From assembly GCF_002999335.1 (NCBI RefSeq), contig NW_020312055.1:1-64000 (forward strand): a stretch of DNA of 64,000 nt, written 5' to 3'. Numbering within the stretch: the first letter of the stretch is position 1; the number at the start of each line of letters is the position of its first letter. Positions 1 to 12,106 of this stretch are shown in pieces. This stretch comes from Cyclospora cayetanensis. Lineage: Eukaryota > Apicomplexa > Conoidasida > Eucoccidiorida > Eimeriidae. The notes below the pieces were generated by a model. The model was not told the DNA's origin. It searched no databases and saw only the letters and a list, made by a program, of their open reading frames with translations. The position numbers and the translations under genes are program-made.

Positions 1-3000
1 GCACGCAGCACACCCTGACCCTCCTGTGGCTCCTGATATTGCTCATTGCAATGTGCATGCCCAAAGGGTATCGGGCTTTTGTGTGTGTATGTGTGTGAGG
101 GTGTGCATGTATGTGTATGTGTATGAGGGTGTGTGTGTGTGTGTGTCTGTGTGTGTGAGTGTGTGTGGGTGTGTGTGTGGGTGTGTGGGTGTGTGGGTGC
201 GTGTGTGGGTGGGTGTGTGGGTGTGTGGGTGTGTGGACAGGAACAGTTAGTGTGCAGTCGGTGTTCTATGGCTTCACTGCTGTTTCAATTTAGTATTCTG
301 GATTATTGATGCAAGAGTGCGCTAATCAAATGCATTTTCGCTGGTCGCTGTACGGCAATGTTGCTGTTAGTACATTTAGAGTGCGCAGTGGAATGCCCTG
401 ATCGGGAGGAGTACACCAGTTCACAGGGGGCCAGGTTCTGTGGAAGCAGATAAGCATGGATGAGATTGTACTCATGGTAAGAATAGATATACCGGCCCTC
501 GCATCAGATCTGTTAGCACGGGGCCAAGGGAAATGATTGGTTAGCAGATGTAAAGCATTGCCCTGAGTTTTGCGATTTGGAAGATCTGGCAGTTGTTACA
601 GAGTATGAAGCTTTAACAAGGAGCTGCTTTTATCAGACATCCCGTGCTGGGTTGAGTCGGGTGATGTGAAAAGTTTGCGCGTTACATGACTCAGCTAGTA
701 CGCACTTTGTCTCGAGAGTCTCTATATCGGGTGTAGCTAATGATTCCGCCGCGGCCGATGCGCCTAAGGTTTGAGCCATCACTTAGTTCTGGGCTGCACT
801 ATAGTCGTCTTCACTGTTGCTTGGTGCGCACGGACGGTAAGGATCATGCTGAGTATTACACTCGGGGTGCCTTTCAATTGCGTGGTTAAGAAAGCCACCT
901 CGTGGAGGCAAACGTTGCTGACGAAAGTGTAAGAACCGAGGTAAGCTCGTGCTGTGGCTGGATTTTGTATCGGCAAGCTGGTCCACCACTACACAGAGCT
1001 TATTACAGGCTATCACGCGGTAGGTGGGGATCATGTTAAGGGAACCGTTCTTATGTTGCGGCATGATAGGATTTCCGCGTGAGTGGCAGATTTGCGCAGG
1101 GCGTCGGGCGGCAGTAATGGGTGATGCTGTATAGGAGTTTACATGGTGTATGTGCATGGTAGGCTCGCATTGAACCCGCACGATGTATATCTTGTGCTAT
1201 GCAATGTCACTTTTACTCTCGACGTAGACTGTTTTGGCAAGCACAGACAGTCTCTGCAGCAGTTTCCTTCGACGCTATATATCTTTTTAAAATTGCTCTG
1301 CGGGTAGCCAGAGCCAGGCGTGTGTATGTGTGCGTGTGTGTATGTGAACATTAAAGATTGCTCACTAGATGCATCTTGCTATATTGATGTTTGTAAGCTC
1401 AGCCAGAGGAGCGAAGTGGTCATTCTACATAAATTCCGTAGGGTGCACAGTAGTGCACAAGTTGCGAACTGAAGGGAATTGGAAAGTGGAATGCAAGGAA
1501 ATTTGGCTGAACCAGTTATGCCGCATTCAGTCATTGGCCCTCGTGGTCATGGGCTGAGGAAATGGTCACAGCCAGGGCGGCACTGGATGTACATCAGGTC
1601 GAATGCTGGCTCAGTGAACCCTCTTCTGGCTAGGCTAGGCAAGGGCGATGGCCTACGTGCTCACAATTGTGAGAAGGGCTGAAGTGTGTTGGGTATATTA
1701 GCCTACTGCAGCCTTGTCGGATGGTCGCAGTTGTCTGTGTGTGAAGACGCGTCGCATAGAACCAGCCGCCAATGGTTTGAGCTAGTGTTCATGCATATGG
1801 GGGCGCTTGATTGCTTTGCTGCGAGACCAACAAACAACGTTCTTCAACTCGTGCAAATATAATACCAATGGGGCGGAATGGGATAGTGTGTACAGTAGTA
1901 TTTTGTTTTGTTGGCCTGCCGCGCCTATTGGCTCGCCTTGGATGTTCATATCACGTTAAGGGCTGTAGTCAGAAGAAGGGCGAAATGCCTTTCCATTGAC
2001 AGGAATCTACTGCCTCGTGTTCCGTCTTATCAGTGTGGTGTTTCTCATGTGGGTTTTTCTACCGCTTGAGTGATCATTCTACGTGGTCTCTATAGATTCA
2101 GCAAGAAGGCTCTTCTTGGTTTTGAGAAAAATCAACTGCATAGTAGGTCAAAGGGCGTGTCTCAGTGCATTTTGTGTAGGAGCGTGTTGGCAGCGTTTGT
2201 TGGGCAATACAGCGATAGACCACAAGTAGGGACCTTAAGGTTGTTGGCCGCTAGCCCGCTGAAAGGTAATTTTAGAGCACCAAGCTGTCTAGCCGAGAAG
2301 TTGCATTTGCTTTTCATCCAGGCCATACATGCGACCACAATTGATTGAGGCTTGTGGGGGGAAGCTTGCATTCTTATGGCTCGGCATTCCGTCACTTGTG
2401 CTTTAGACGGTGGGTTTGCTCGCAGGCAGTGACACTCGTCCTCAGTTTAATGTGTACGCATGCCGCTACGACGAGGCAATAAACGGAGCTTTTCTGTGGC
2501 TTTTGCTGGTTATTTGTAGGGCTGTTTGGCAGCAGCAAGGCGTTTGGAGTTGTGTTTGTGTGACGGGTGGACTATGGATGCTTTAAGGGAAACCAAGCAA
2601 GCGTTTCGTTTCGCGTCGAAATAGTGCTGGACTAACGAAAATACCACAGAGCAATGGTGATGCGTTTCCTGTTGATGATGATAGGCACATCTGCAAAGGT
2701 CTTGTAGCGAGCGATTAGATGCCGTTGGGATGGGCGAATCAGATTTCGTGGGGTAGTTGAGGACAGGATTGGGAATCGCTGTATGCGCTTTCACGTGTAT
2801 TAACGTAGAGCGTGGTACGGCCTTGCATCGGTTTAATCTGTTGCGACTGCTTCCATTTTTGTGTGAACAGCATTAAAAGCTGGCTTTGCGAAGAGGCTTG
2901 GCATACAGTGTGTTGCGCATTGGATCGTGGAGTTTGCCCTGTCCTGGCCACATTCTGCATTTGTTGGGTTTTGTGTGTAAAAAAATAATCCAGTGGGGCA

Positions 3001-5069
3001 CCGGCATACTGTAAGCGTCTCCTGCGTGAGGCAAGACAAGGATGTGGGAGCTGCCAGTGGTAGAGCCTCTAGTCTCTCCGCTAAGCGTATGATTTGGCTC
3101 ACGGTATTGCAGCAGTGGCGGCAAAGGTATCCGAGTTTATTTCTGAACTCAGGAAGTAGGTTGCTGCTTGGCAATTTAATGGAGGTGTAATTTGCTGCAA
3201 CCTGTGGTACGTGCATTCTATGAAAATATGCGAACTGTATGCATGCCCCAGCCGTCAAGTCCGAGAGTTGGTTTTGGTGGGCCCTACTTGAAGCAGCAAA
3301 AGCTTCCTAATGGGAGGGTCAGAGTAAAGTGGTCATTAAGTGCCGTTTCATGAGGGCAGGAAAAAAAGTTGTGTTGCCTTTAGGCCAAGGAGCGCTAGCG
3401 GTGCACCAGGTTGTCACCTTCAGGAGTGCTTCCTTTGTTCTTGATCGTCTCCGCCTGCCGATGTTGGTCTACAGACAAAACCCCACACTGCCTTTTCTGT
3501 ATTGTGTAGGCCTGAGATCTATATTGATTTCCTATGCTTGTAGTTCGATGCAGTATTAGTGTACAAGGAATTCATGTCGGGTGAGACTCTGAACGTTCCC
3601 TGATATTGCGTTTAGACATGCGCCGTCGTAGACGCGACATTTGCATGCTTTCGGATTTACTTATTTTGATTTCAAAAGCAAACTTGGTGTGCCTTTGCTC
3701 AAGGATTCGTGTTGGGGCAGCTTGTGCCTGAAACTATGGAGTACCCGTCAGTCTGTAGCTCAGTTCCGTCGCGTATAAACAGAGGTTTATTCATGCAAAA
3801 AAGGTGACTGACGGACGCTTCAGCCATGCAGAGCTCCCTCTGTTGCTTGAGTAGTTATGGCTAGTCTTTTTGGAGTGTTAGGTTCTCAAAAGGTGCATTC
3901 ATGTCTCAATGTGCCACATCTAGGACACCTGGGCTAAATGTAGAGGTTATTCGGGGGAAAGCCACTCATTTAGCCTATGCAAATGCGACCTTGTTACCTT
4001 CCTATAACTTGCTGCGCCTCGCTATGCCCTATACATGTGTACCTCTGGCAGACGGGTGTCTGACTAGAGCCAAAGCGTCAAAGAGTTTCCGCGGTCAACC
4101 AAATGCCTAAAGGTGGCTGTTAGCCTGCTGCTTCGCAATCTTACATAAGCAGAATGAAGCCCATGGTCTATGAAAGCCAGTGGCGGGTTAGCATGAGGTG
4201 TGCATAAACGAGCAGTACTGATGGTGCTATTGTACCGAAGAGATAAGGGCCTGCTTGTGTGGGTAGCGTGTTGCTGTGTCGCCACTTAGCATCGGGGATC
4301 TATCAATTAGGTAAACTGTGAAACGCGGCGTATATTTGCTGCCAAAGTTTCCGCCCATTCAAGTGGCATGATAGCTTTGTTTCTACACGGAGAAATCCAA
4401 CGCGCTGATTTTCCTAACCCCAAATGTATACTCCGTTCTGTCGGTGTATACCCATGAGGCAAACTACAGGCAGATTATTTTATGATCATAGATGACGGTT
4501 GTTTTCAGAAGAGCCATTAGCGTTCGTACTTTAATGCGCCAAATTCGATATTTAGAATTGAGCTTTAGTATGCCTATAGAAGTACGAGTAAACCTGCGCA
4601 CGACACTGTACACCTAGTTATTTAAAACAACTCACAAGATATATTTACCTTATTGAGATGAGAAGCGTGTACACCAGAAGCACAAGAAACAGCAGCAGCT
4701 CTGATACCAGCGCTCCTCTTTTAATTGACCAATCGGCATGCAACGATTTTCAGAAAGATGCTAGATCAAAGAGATGAAGGCAAGCCTGCAACTTCAACAA
4801 ATCAGCCTCGTGAAGCAGCAGAATTATGTTTTGCTGCTATTCTTTTAGGCTTCCACTTTTCCTCCTCTCGCTCCTTCCAGTGCGCAATAATTTGGCAGGC
4901 CATCAGTCCTAGCTGTGCAGTCCCTCTAAAGCTTCCAGGAAGCCGACAATCGCCATAGTTCGCAGCATCTGCGGCTCCCAATCCCCTTATCTCTTCAGTT
5001 TTCTTCCTGTTCTTTTCAACTCCACTCTTTTCCTATATCTGAATCCCTCATGTCTTCTACCGCCTCATC
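1..5069. other. gene-poor stretch
   Basis: No reading frame here has family-like sequence, and none is joined to another by credible splice sites. Open frames are short (141 codons at most), overlap on both strands and look random. The only clear structure is the GT microsatellite near the left edge. The stretch lies beyond the 3' end of the CTNNBL1 gene. It could hold the 3' end or untranslated part of a gene outside the window, but nothing visible supports one. Confidence 0.6.
79..236. repeat. (GT)n-rich microsatellite
   Basis: About 160 bases of almost pure alternating G and T, with interruptions such as GTGG and TATG. Seen directly. Alternating purine-pyrimidine tracts of this kind can adopt Z-DNA and are usually length-polymorphic. 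The open frame running through it is only a translation of the repeat and is not called as a gene. Confidence 0.95.
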
Positions 5070-8000
5070 CTATTCTTCTTCCTCCTCCTCCTCATCAGGC
5101 GCGTTCCAAGCCTCGTCAAAGTATTTCGCCAAACTCAAGAGCTCCAACTTCTGAGCCGAAGCCCGCTCGTCCATGTGATTTGCAAACTCTGCGCACATCG
5201 TTCAAAGGATGAAACGAAGACGGCACAAAAGGAAATAATCAAAGACATGTAGCACTATCACTCGGGCAGAAATGGAAAACATGCATCAGGAAAGAAACAG
5301 GAAATGCATCTCGCAATAAGAAGCAGGATCCATGAAATGTACGAGACACCGCAAATTGTCTACGAAAGATATGATCTACCTTCTAAATTGTATTGAAATG
5401 ATTTTTCCAGTGATTTTGCAAAAATGTGTGACGAAAGGAGAGTGAACTGAAACATATCTCGCACGAAAACGTCTACTTTGATCTTGTGCAGCACGGACCT
5501 CGAAGGACTGCTTCAATCTTGCAGTGGTCTATATTCTTCATTTTCATCAAATCCATCAGCCGCATTCGCACCTGAGGGCAATTCGCAGGGACATAAGTGC
5601 AGGCAAAGATTAAGCAAAAAGAAGAATAAGTTTACATGAGGCAAGGCACTTGCAGAAACTTGGATCGAGAAAGCATAACATCCACTAGCGCAAGCCTCAC
5701 AAGGGAAAGACGGGTGCAATCGACCAAACACCATGTATGAGCAGTCGAGCACCGGTAGCCGGAAAGTAGTGCAATTAACAAACAGAGCTTGCAGCCTCAA
5801 TTCATTCCAAAGCCTCAAACGAAGAAAACCATCGCACACGTGCAAAGGCGTAAACTAAAACGATAAAGGCGAACAGACGCCGAACACACTCATAGAAACG
5901 ATGACTGGGAAGAAAAAGAAGTAGAACTTGCCATAGCATTTCCTGCGTTCGTCAGTCTGACAATGATGCAGTCTATCTGCTGCAACACCGAAAGCCCGGC
6001 TTCACAAGCGTCTAGGTAGCGCCTTTCCTCCGGGTCTACTCCTAGCTAAGAAAAAGCACAATGCATCGCTCGTAGTACAAAAATGGAAGGTGCTACTGAG
6101 TAATCGGGAAGGAAAAACTGCAAGGATAAAAAGCAGGAGTCAAATAGGATGTAATCACCGCGCGTCCTGAAATCTATTACAGTGTGTCTCTCCTATTTCT
6201 CTGTCCCTCCTCTCCCTGGTTGCTTCTTGCCTCTTTGTTGATTTCCTGCAGCTCTTCGTTCGGTTGGCTTTTATTCTTCGATTTTCCTGCGCGCGAGGCG
6301 AATGTCTCCCGTAACTCGAGCAGGCGCTCGATCTTCTCAAAGCCGCATTCTTGAAACTTGTTTAATACCCGAGCTAGAGAAGGAAAGAAATAAACAGGCA
6401 GAAATAGTACAGATAATAACAAAAGAAAGCAATGCAAAAAGCCGTGGAGGATACGGAGCTAATACATGGAGCGGAAAGGTCACCCAGCAAGCGCAAACTA
6501 GCAACACCATAAACCAAAAACCAGACAAACCCAGAAGCCGAGTAGACGTGCAAATAGAACAAGGCAGGCAACAAGAATTACACCAACATGCGAACATCAA
6601 ATACAAAACTGGGCTATATCTAGGCGGCAACAATGCAATATGAGCTTTTAGAGGGCCCAGGGGAGCGTGGCAATGCGAATGAACCACCCCACTCTACACT
6701 TCGTCAGATGATTGTAATAAAAGCTTAGGCTGGGCATGAGTTACTTTGCAGCACTTAAACTCGTTAGAAAAGCGCAAACGCAGATGATCACGTTTACACA
6801 GTTCATCGCAAACGACGCCCTTCAGAAACATGCAAAACAGTTTTACCCTTGCCCCAACACCTCAGAGCTTCACAGGCGTGATCTACTTTTACCAGCTAAA
6901 AAGGCAACGCACCGATTGGAGTGCCTGTGCAATTCTTCAGAAGAGAATTAATAAGCGACACAACATGTTCTGGAGCGCAGCAAAAAAACCGGCAACTGCG
7001 CTATTTTCCAAACCCGAAACGTCGTACGTTCTTGCTTGACAGATTATGATGCCGTCTGCGCTATTTCGTATTGAGTCTTTCCAAAAGAACAAGTGGCAGA
7101 CGGCAGCCCGCCTACGCCTCTTCCATAAATCTGGCTAACAAGTTGATCCCATTCCTGTCACTTAATGTGAAACTCAGTTTGTTTGGTGCGCGTTGGCAGT
7201 GCATGCTACAACGTGAACGGTGCGAATTTCCGTAGGTGTAGACTGTAAAATCTAAAGACTAATCATCTGAAATCCGACTGGCCTAGGATCCTCACCAATA
7301 AGATCATCTGGCTTCTTCGGTTTATGCCCTCCTTCCTTGACCTTTCCGAGGAACATAGAGAAGAGGAATCGCAGACCAAGCCGCTCGACAAAAGTTGCGC
7401 AGTTGGCAGGCGAATCCATCAGCGCGAAGTCGAGTGCCTTGACTGCCTGCGGAGTGAAGAACCTGCATATGAACACGGAGTTCGTCAGAGAGCTCCACAT
7501 TAGGTGCAGGAAGGGAAAGAGCCGGGCGAAAAAACACACTAAACATGCAGACACACTAACGCCGAGAGAGAGGATGGTACGAACGCGGGGATAACAATGA
7601 TAAAGGGATACACGCAATAGGGCAAGAAATCCACTCAAGAGGTGTGCTAGCCTGTCGGAGTGAACTAAAGGCTTGTGCTGCTCCTGCTGTAGAGCGCCTG
7701 ATGATTGGGGTGGTCAAGGCTCTCTATATGCCTATAACATTGCTGTAGTGTAGATGCGCAGTCCAAGAAAGAAAGGCATTTGCTGCAGTGTAGATGCCAA
7801 CCCTCTACACGGAAGCGACTCTTTCGAAGCACGATCATATGGTGCCGTGGAAAGAAGACCAGACAAAAGATTCAGTCCAAGGCACCACACCTTCTCTCCT
7901 TGATGATACGCAACATCAGTTCCACGCCTTGCTGCTTTCCAAGAAGCTCTCTGTTCGACTCACTGAAACAGCGGACAGGCAAACACACGAGACACAGAGG

Positions 8001-11000
8001 CGCAACTGTGGAAGGTCGAAGGCAAAACGGCAGGCTATCAGCAGCATGGCCTCGCCCTCGAGTCTATTCCCACGAAGCTGCAACACCTTAGGCTGGATCA
8101 ACGCCTGTAGCAAAAGAGGCGAGAAAGCGGCTTACACCAGGAGCAGGCTGCATAGAGCGTCGAAAAGGTTTAATACGAGCTCCTCCTGAGGCAGGAGGCA
8201 CAAGACTTGAGGAATGCGTGTCATGCACAATCGTAACACGCGCAGATAAATCGTATGACATCGCGGGCGCCCCTCAACTAATACAGAAACAACAGCCAAC
8301 ACGCTGCTAGCACACCCTCGCAACGCTTCACTTTCTGATCGATTATACGAAGCCAAAAGATATTCACACAAAAGGCATCTTTTATCCCGCAGATCCTACT
8401 GTCACAAGGCCTTCCTAAGCTGCTGCGAAAAACGAAGCGGTAAACGCCTTCCTTGCGCACCAGCCAGCCAAAATCGTATCACGTTACCAATACAGGGCTA
8501 TCTGCATCTACTGAGTGCCATCATTTCCTCTACCAAGCTTTACGTGTATTCGCCGCTCACCCCTCCAGTTAGGCCCCTCACGTGCCCAACATCCCCCAAC
8601 ATCCCCCCTACCCCTCGCCTCCCCTCCAGAATTCCATATTTCCAGTTCCTCTTTGAGGCTACGGATGCTTTTACTCCTTACCTCTTGCGCGCTTTCTGGA
8701 TCCTTCTTCCGGTAGGGTGCAACAGCCCTTAGAAGTCTGTCCACGCCGTCCCCCCCTGTTCTGCCTCCCAATTGCGTTTTCTCCTGCGGCTGCAGCTGCT
8801 GCAGCAAAGACGCCAGAACCTCTGCCGCATGCAATCGCGTGCCGTCCGTCACATACGCGCTGACTCCTACGCGACCGCCCCCCCCCGCAGTGCCTCCCAC
8901 CGCTCCCGCAGAGCCAGCAGCAGCCACTGGAGGCGGACGAATGCGCTTAAAAAGAAAAGCAGGCAGCTTCTGCGCCTGCGCAAATGTGGTGGCAAGGGAG
9001 GGCTGTAGCTCCAGGAGGTTCTCCACAACCGACAGACAGCTGCTAATGCCTAAGGCGTCATCTTCGCTGCCGTCTGCTTGCAGATCCACACGGCAACACA
9101 CACACAGACACACAGCTCCAAACACTACCCCCACTACACAAGGAGGAGCAAGAATATGTGCGAAAACAGCCAACGCTTGCCGCAGTGGGCATCCTACGCA
9201 GCACCAGCCCAGCGACACGCTGTTCGCGCTACAGAAGGCGAAACATACGCTAATAAACACACCACCACCCACACCATTCTACGCCCCATCGTCGCTGCGA
9301 GGCCGTTCTTAAACAAGAAAACCTTCAAGAGCCTAAGCCCACCCACCCCCTTCCTATACATCTGTCTGTCTAGGATCCCCTCTTTATCCGCTCCTTGTGG
9401 CGCAAAAGGCTACGCATTTTCTGCTCTGGTGCCCCTCACCTTCCTTCAGGCGACACAACAAGTCAACCACCATCTCCGGCAGATGGCTGCCCACCTATCC
9501 ACGGCAGCACAAGCAGCATACGGCCCAGAAAAAACTCAACTCCATATACGTGTCACACATATATATATATATATATATATAATATTTATATAATATATAT
9601 AATATATATATAATATTTATATAATATATATAATATATATATAATATTTATATAATATATACATAATATATATATATATATAGAAGGCCCTGCCCCTGCC
9701 CGTATCCCATCGTTACTCACTCTGAGCCCCCAAAGCGAAAAATGCTGCTTTGCAAAAGGGGGGGGTTGCACATCCACAAAATGTGGATTTAGCACGCAAA
9801 GGCGAAACGCTTCCCAGAGATATTGTGTACACATGTATGTGCTTGACAGCACACAACACAACGCAATACATCCAGCTGTGTGGGAAGCGCGCATCGGAGG
9901 GGTCCCTCTACTAAGCTCACCAATTGGTCGACAACGGCCTGAGGATCGGGAGCTTCCATTACACTGTCTGCTTCTGTCAGTTCGCTGAAAACTTCAACCA
10001 CGTCTACCGCCAAGTCGGTATTGGCGTGAGAGAGCAGCGACGTAAGTACTTCAAATGCTCCAGACTCGAACAACAGGGGGAACAGGGAGGGATCGGCAGC
10101 CACTTGAGTCCAGCGCTTCACCTCCTCATCTAAATCAACCTCAGACTTAATCCATCTGCACAGCGAAGGCGAGAAACGCACAGACAAAAACCTTGTTTTA
10201 CACTCGATACAAACGCCTATGGGACTGCGCAAACCTGTGAAATGCCAAGATACTTGGCGTGCAAACAGACAGCACCACTGTCATGCATTTCCTACTCCAG
10301 CCTAAAGAGTCATCTGCCGATGTCATGAGACGCAGATTGAAACAGCCGCCACGAGCAGATAGTCCATCCCCCTACCCCAGCACGCACTTTTCCGGGTTGG
10401 AAGCAAACTTGATTCTGTCATGTTGGTTTTTCTTTACGCGCCGTTCCAGCTGAGCGGCGCAGCGTCTGATGGAGGCCTCTGTTATTTCTTCGACGTGAAC
10501 CTACAACGACACCGAACAGGAGCCATGGTGGCAGGTACAGCGTATCCGACTGGTCACATGCACGAAGCCTCGCGAGCAAGGAAATAGGGGCTTTTATGAC
10601 AAAATTCCTATCTCTCTATACGCAAGCTGCCACCATACGCCTTGCAAATGTGAAAAACCTTGTGAGTGACGGTGCGGCCATCTGCTCGTGCCCTCTGTTT
10701 GAAAGCACCACTCTACCGAACTCTGCCGCAGCTACCCTCTCGCCAGCCACGCCTTGTAAAGGCGTGCTTCCTAAGTGCTGAAGACAAGCTCGCACCTCGT
10801 CCGCCTGCTCAAGGATCTTCTCGACTGCACTGGTGTCGATTTCATCTGGTAAATCTTCAAGAGAAACTTTCCCTTGGACGCCCCCGGCCTCGCCTGAAAG
10901 GGCATTGGGATCCACTTGGTGACGCTTCGCACTGCTGGGGATCCCCTGCGGGTTGTCGGAAGCTGGACGCGTCGTGTTCCTCTCAGGGGCCAAGCTGTAC

Positions 11001-11026
11001 GGCTTTATGATCTCCTCCAGCTCCAT
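5070..11026 (-). CDS. CTNNBL1: CTNNBL1, beta-catenin-like protein 1 (spliceosome-associated ARM-repeat protein)
   Basis: CTNNBL1 is a nuclear armadillo-repeat protein bound to the Prp19/CDC5L spliceosome complex. Exons in transcript order: 11026-10796 (ATG; MELEEIIKPYSLA), 10500-10388 (RRVKKNQHDRIKFASNPEK), 10155-9921 (KSEVDLDEEVKRWTQVAADP, then HANTDLAVDVVEVFSELT), 9473-9440, 9073-8682 (SVVENLLELQP; DPESAQE), 8185-8138 (EELVLNLFDALCSLLL), 8104 to about 8035, about 7470-7300 (VKALDFALMDSPANC; FVERLGLRFLF), 6969-6913 (EHVVSLINSLLKNC), 6373 to an uncertain end (RVLNKFQECGFEKIERLLEL), 6045-5932 (LDACEAGLSVLQQIDCIIV), 5571-5499 and 5188-5070. Each block aligns in order with the human protein, including the NPEK and E-rich C-terminal regions. 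Exon 5 carries an Ala/Gly-rich insert around 8870-8930. The intron from 5931 starts with GCAAGT. Ends of the exons near 8035 and 6200 are unresolved. Confidence 0.9.
9560..9682. repeat. AT-rich minisatellite, about 31-bp unit, in a CTNNBL1 intron
   Basis: A pure A/T tract (one C near 9663) between CTNNBL1 exons 3 and 4. It begins as (AT)n, then becomes a unit marked by AATATTT at about 9581, 9612 and 9643, that is three copies with a 31-base period. The unit is nearly self-complementary, so hairpins are likely. Seen directly. Probably length-variable and a source of assembly error. Confidence 0.9.
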
Positions 11027-12106
11027 CTTACGACAACGAACAAGGGGGAAAGGCGGGTGCAGACAGAGGCGAGGACAGAGGCCCTAAGATGCGAAGATGA
11101 GGCTACACGGCCATTGGGAAAGAAAGGGGCGCTGTGGTGACGCCCCTGGCGTCAGAATCAACGTGCGGTAAGGGGGACAGAAGGGATCGAAGTTTAAAAA
11201 TCTGAGCCCAGGGAAGCTTGGTGCCCTGAAGAAGAAAGCAAGCAGACGTCACACGAGGCCACGAAACATTAGGCTTTAATAATGGTAGGTATGGCCTCTT
11301 GCAGCGTGCTCTGAAGCCCCGTTCCTTTGCCACTAGAGCGATTGCGCGGCTTAAGCGAGATGTTACGCCTCCGGTAGCCGGTAAGGCCGCAACGAGCTGG
11401 TACAAAGAGCCATTCAGAGCGCATCGAGCAACTAATATAGAATTAAAGGGCTTGACTCAACGGGAAGACTAAATTCCAGAACGGGCTGTGAGGTGTATGT
11501 ACAGCCCGCATGCACGTGGCCCGGCGTGTGTTACAACGCATGAGGAGCATGATAGGCAGAAGCTACATTAATAGAAATGGAGCAAATGAATTACAAGAAC
11601 TATTATCAGCGAAATTCAGCCATTATGTGCAACTTAATTCATGTGATCTGAGAAGAAAACGCCCTCTTCCGTGTTTCGGGGTATCCCTTGAAGCAATGAT
11701 CCGTCCTGTCGGCTCCGCAGTTAGTCGGCACCGGCGCTACAGTCCCCCATGTTACACCATTCCCTTGCCACCACAGTGTTTTGTTCGTCCTCCTAAAGCC
11801 GTTCTACTCGTGTATTTGTAGAAGGTCTCACGAAGAAAAGCCACTGTGTCCTCCGTCAACTGCTTGCCGCGCCTGCTTGCATCTTGTTACACCGCGTCAG
11901 AGGCTCCTTCACCACAGCGAATCGCCCTTTTGGGTCATAGTGGACCCGTAGATCTACGCACATTAGAGCATCTCAGCTTGCATAACCGGCATTCAACGCC
12001 TGTCAGCCTCACAAACTCAGGAGGCACACGGCCTACGGCAGAGCACAGAGAAAGCCGGAGGGGCAAAGGCACTTCTGTCGGAGTGCAAACACGCAGGCCA
12101 CTGCCA
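11027..12106. promoter_or_regulatory. divergent intergenic spacer, CTNNBL1 / cysteine synthase
   Basis: About 1.08 kb separates the start codons of two oppositely transcribed genes, so both promoters and 5' UTRs should lie here. This is inferred from gene orientation. The right part, from about 11846, is open in frame with the cysteine synthase start, but it has no ATG until 12107 and opens with GTG, so it is read here as 5' UTR. Confidence 0.4.

Noticed and set aside
26..250. 74-codon open frame of Val/Cys/Gly/Trp repeats
   Set aside because: It is a direct translation of the GT microsatellite.
2833..3258. 141-codon minus-strand frame in the left gene-poor block
   Set aside because: No recognisable domain, overlapping frames on both strands, and no consistent splice sites linking it to another exon.
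8515..9593. Overlapping plus-strand frames up to 171 codons
   Set aside because: They are antisense shadows of the CTNNBL1 exons and the flanking introns; the minus-strand translation aligns with CTNNBL1.
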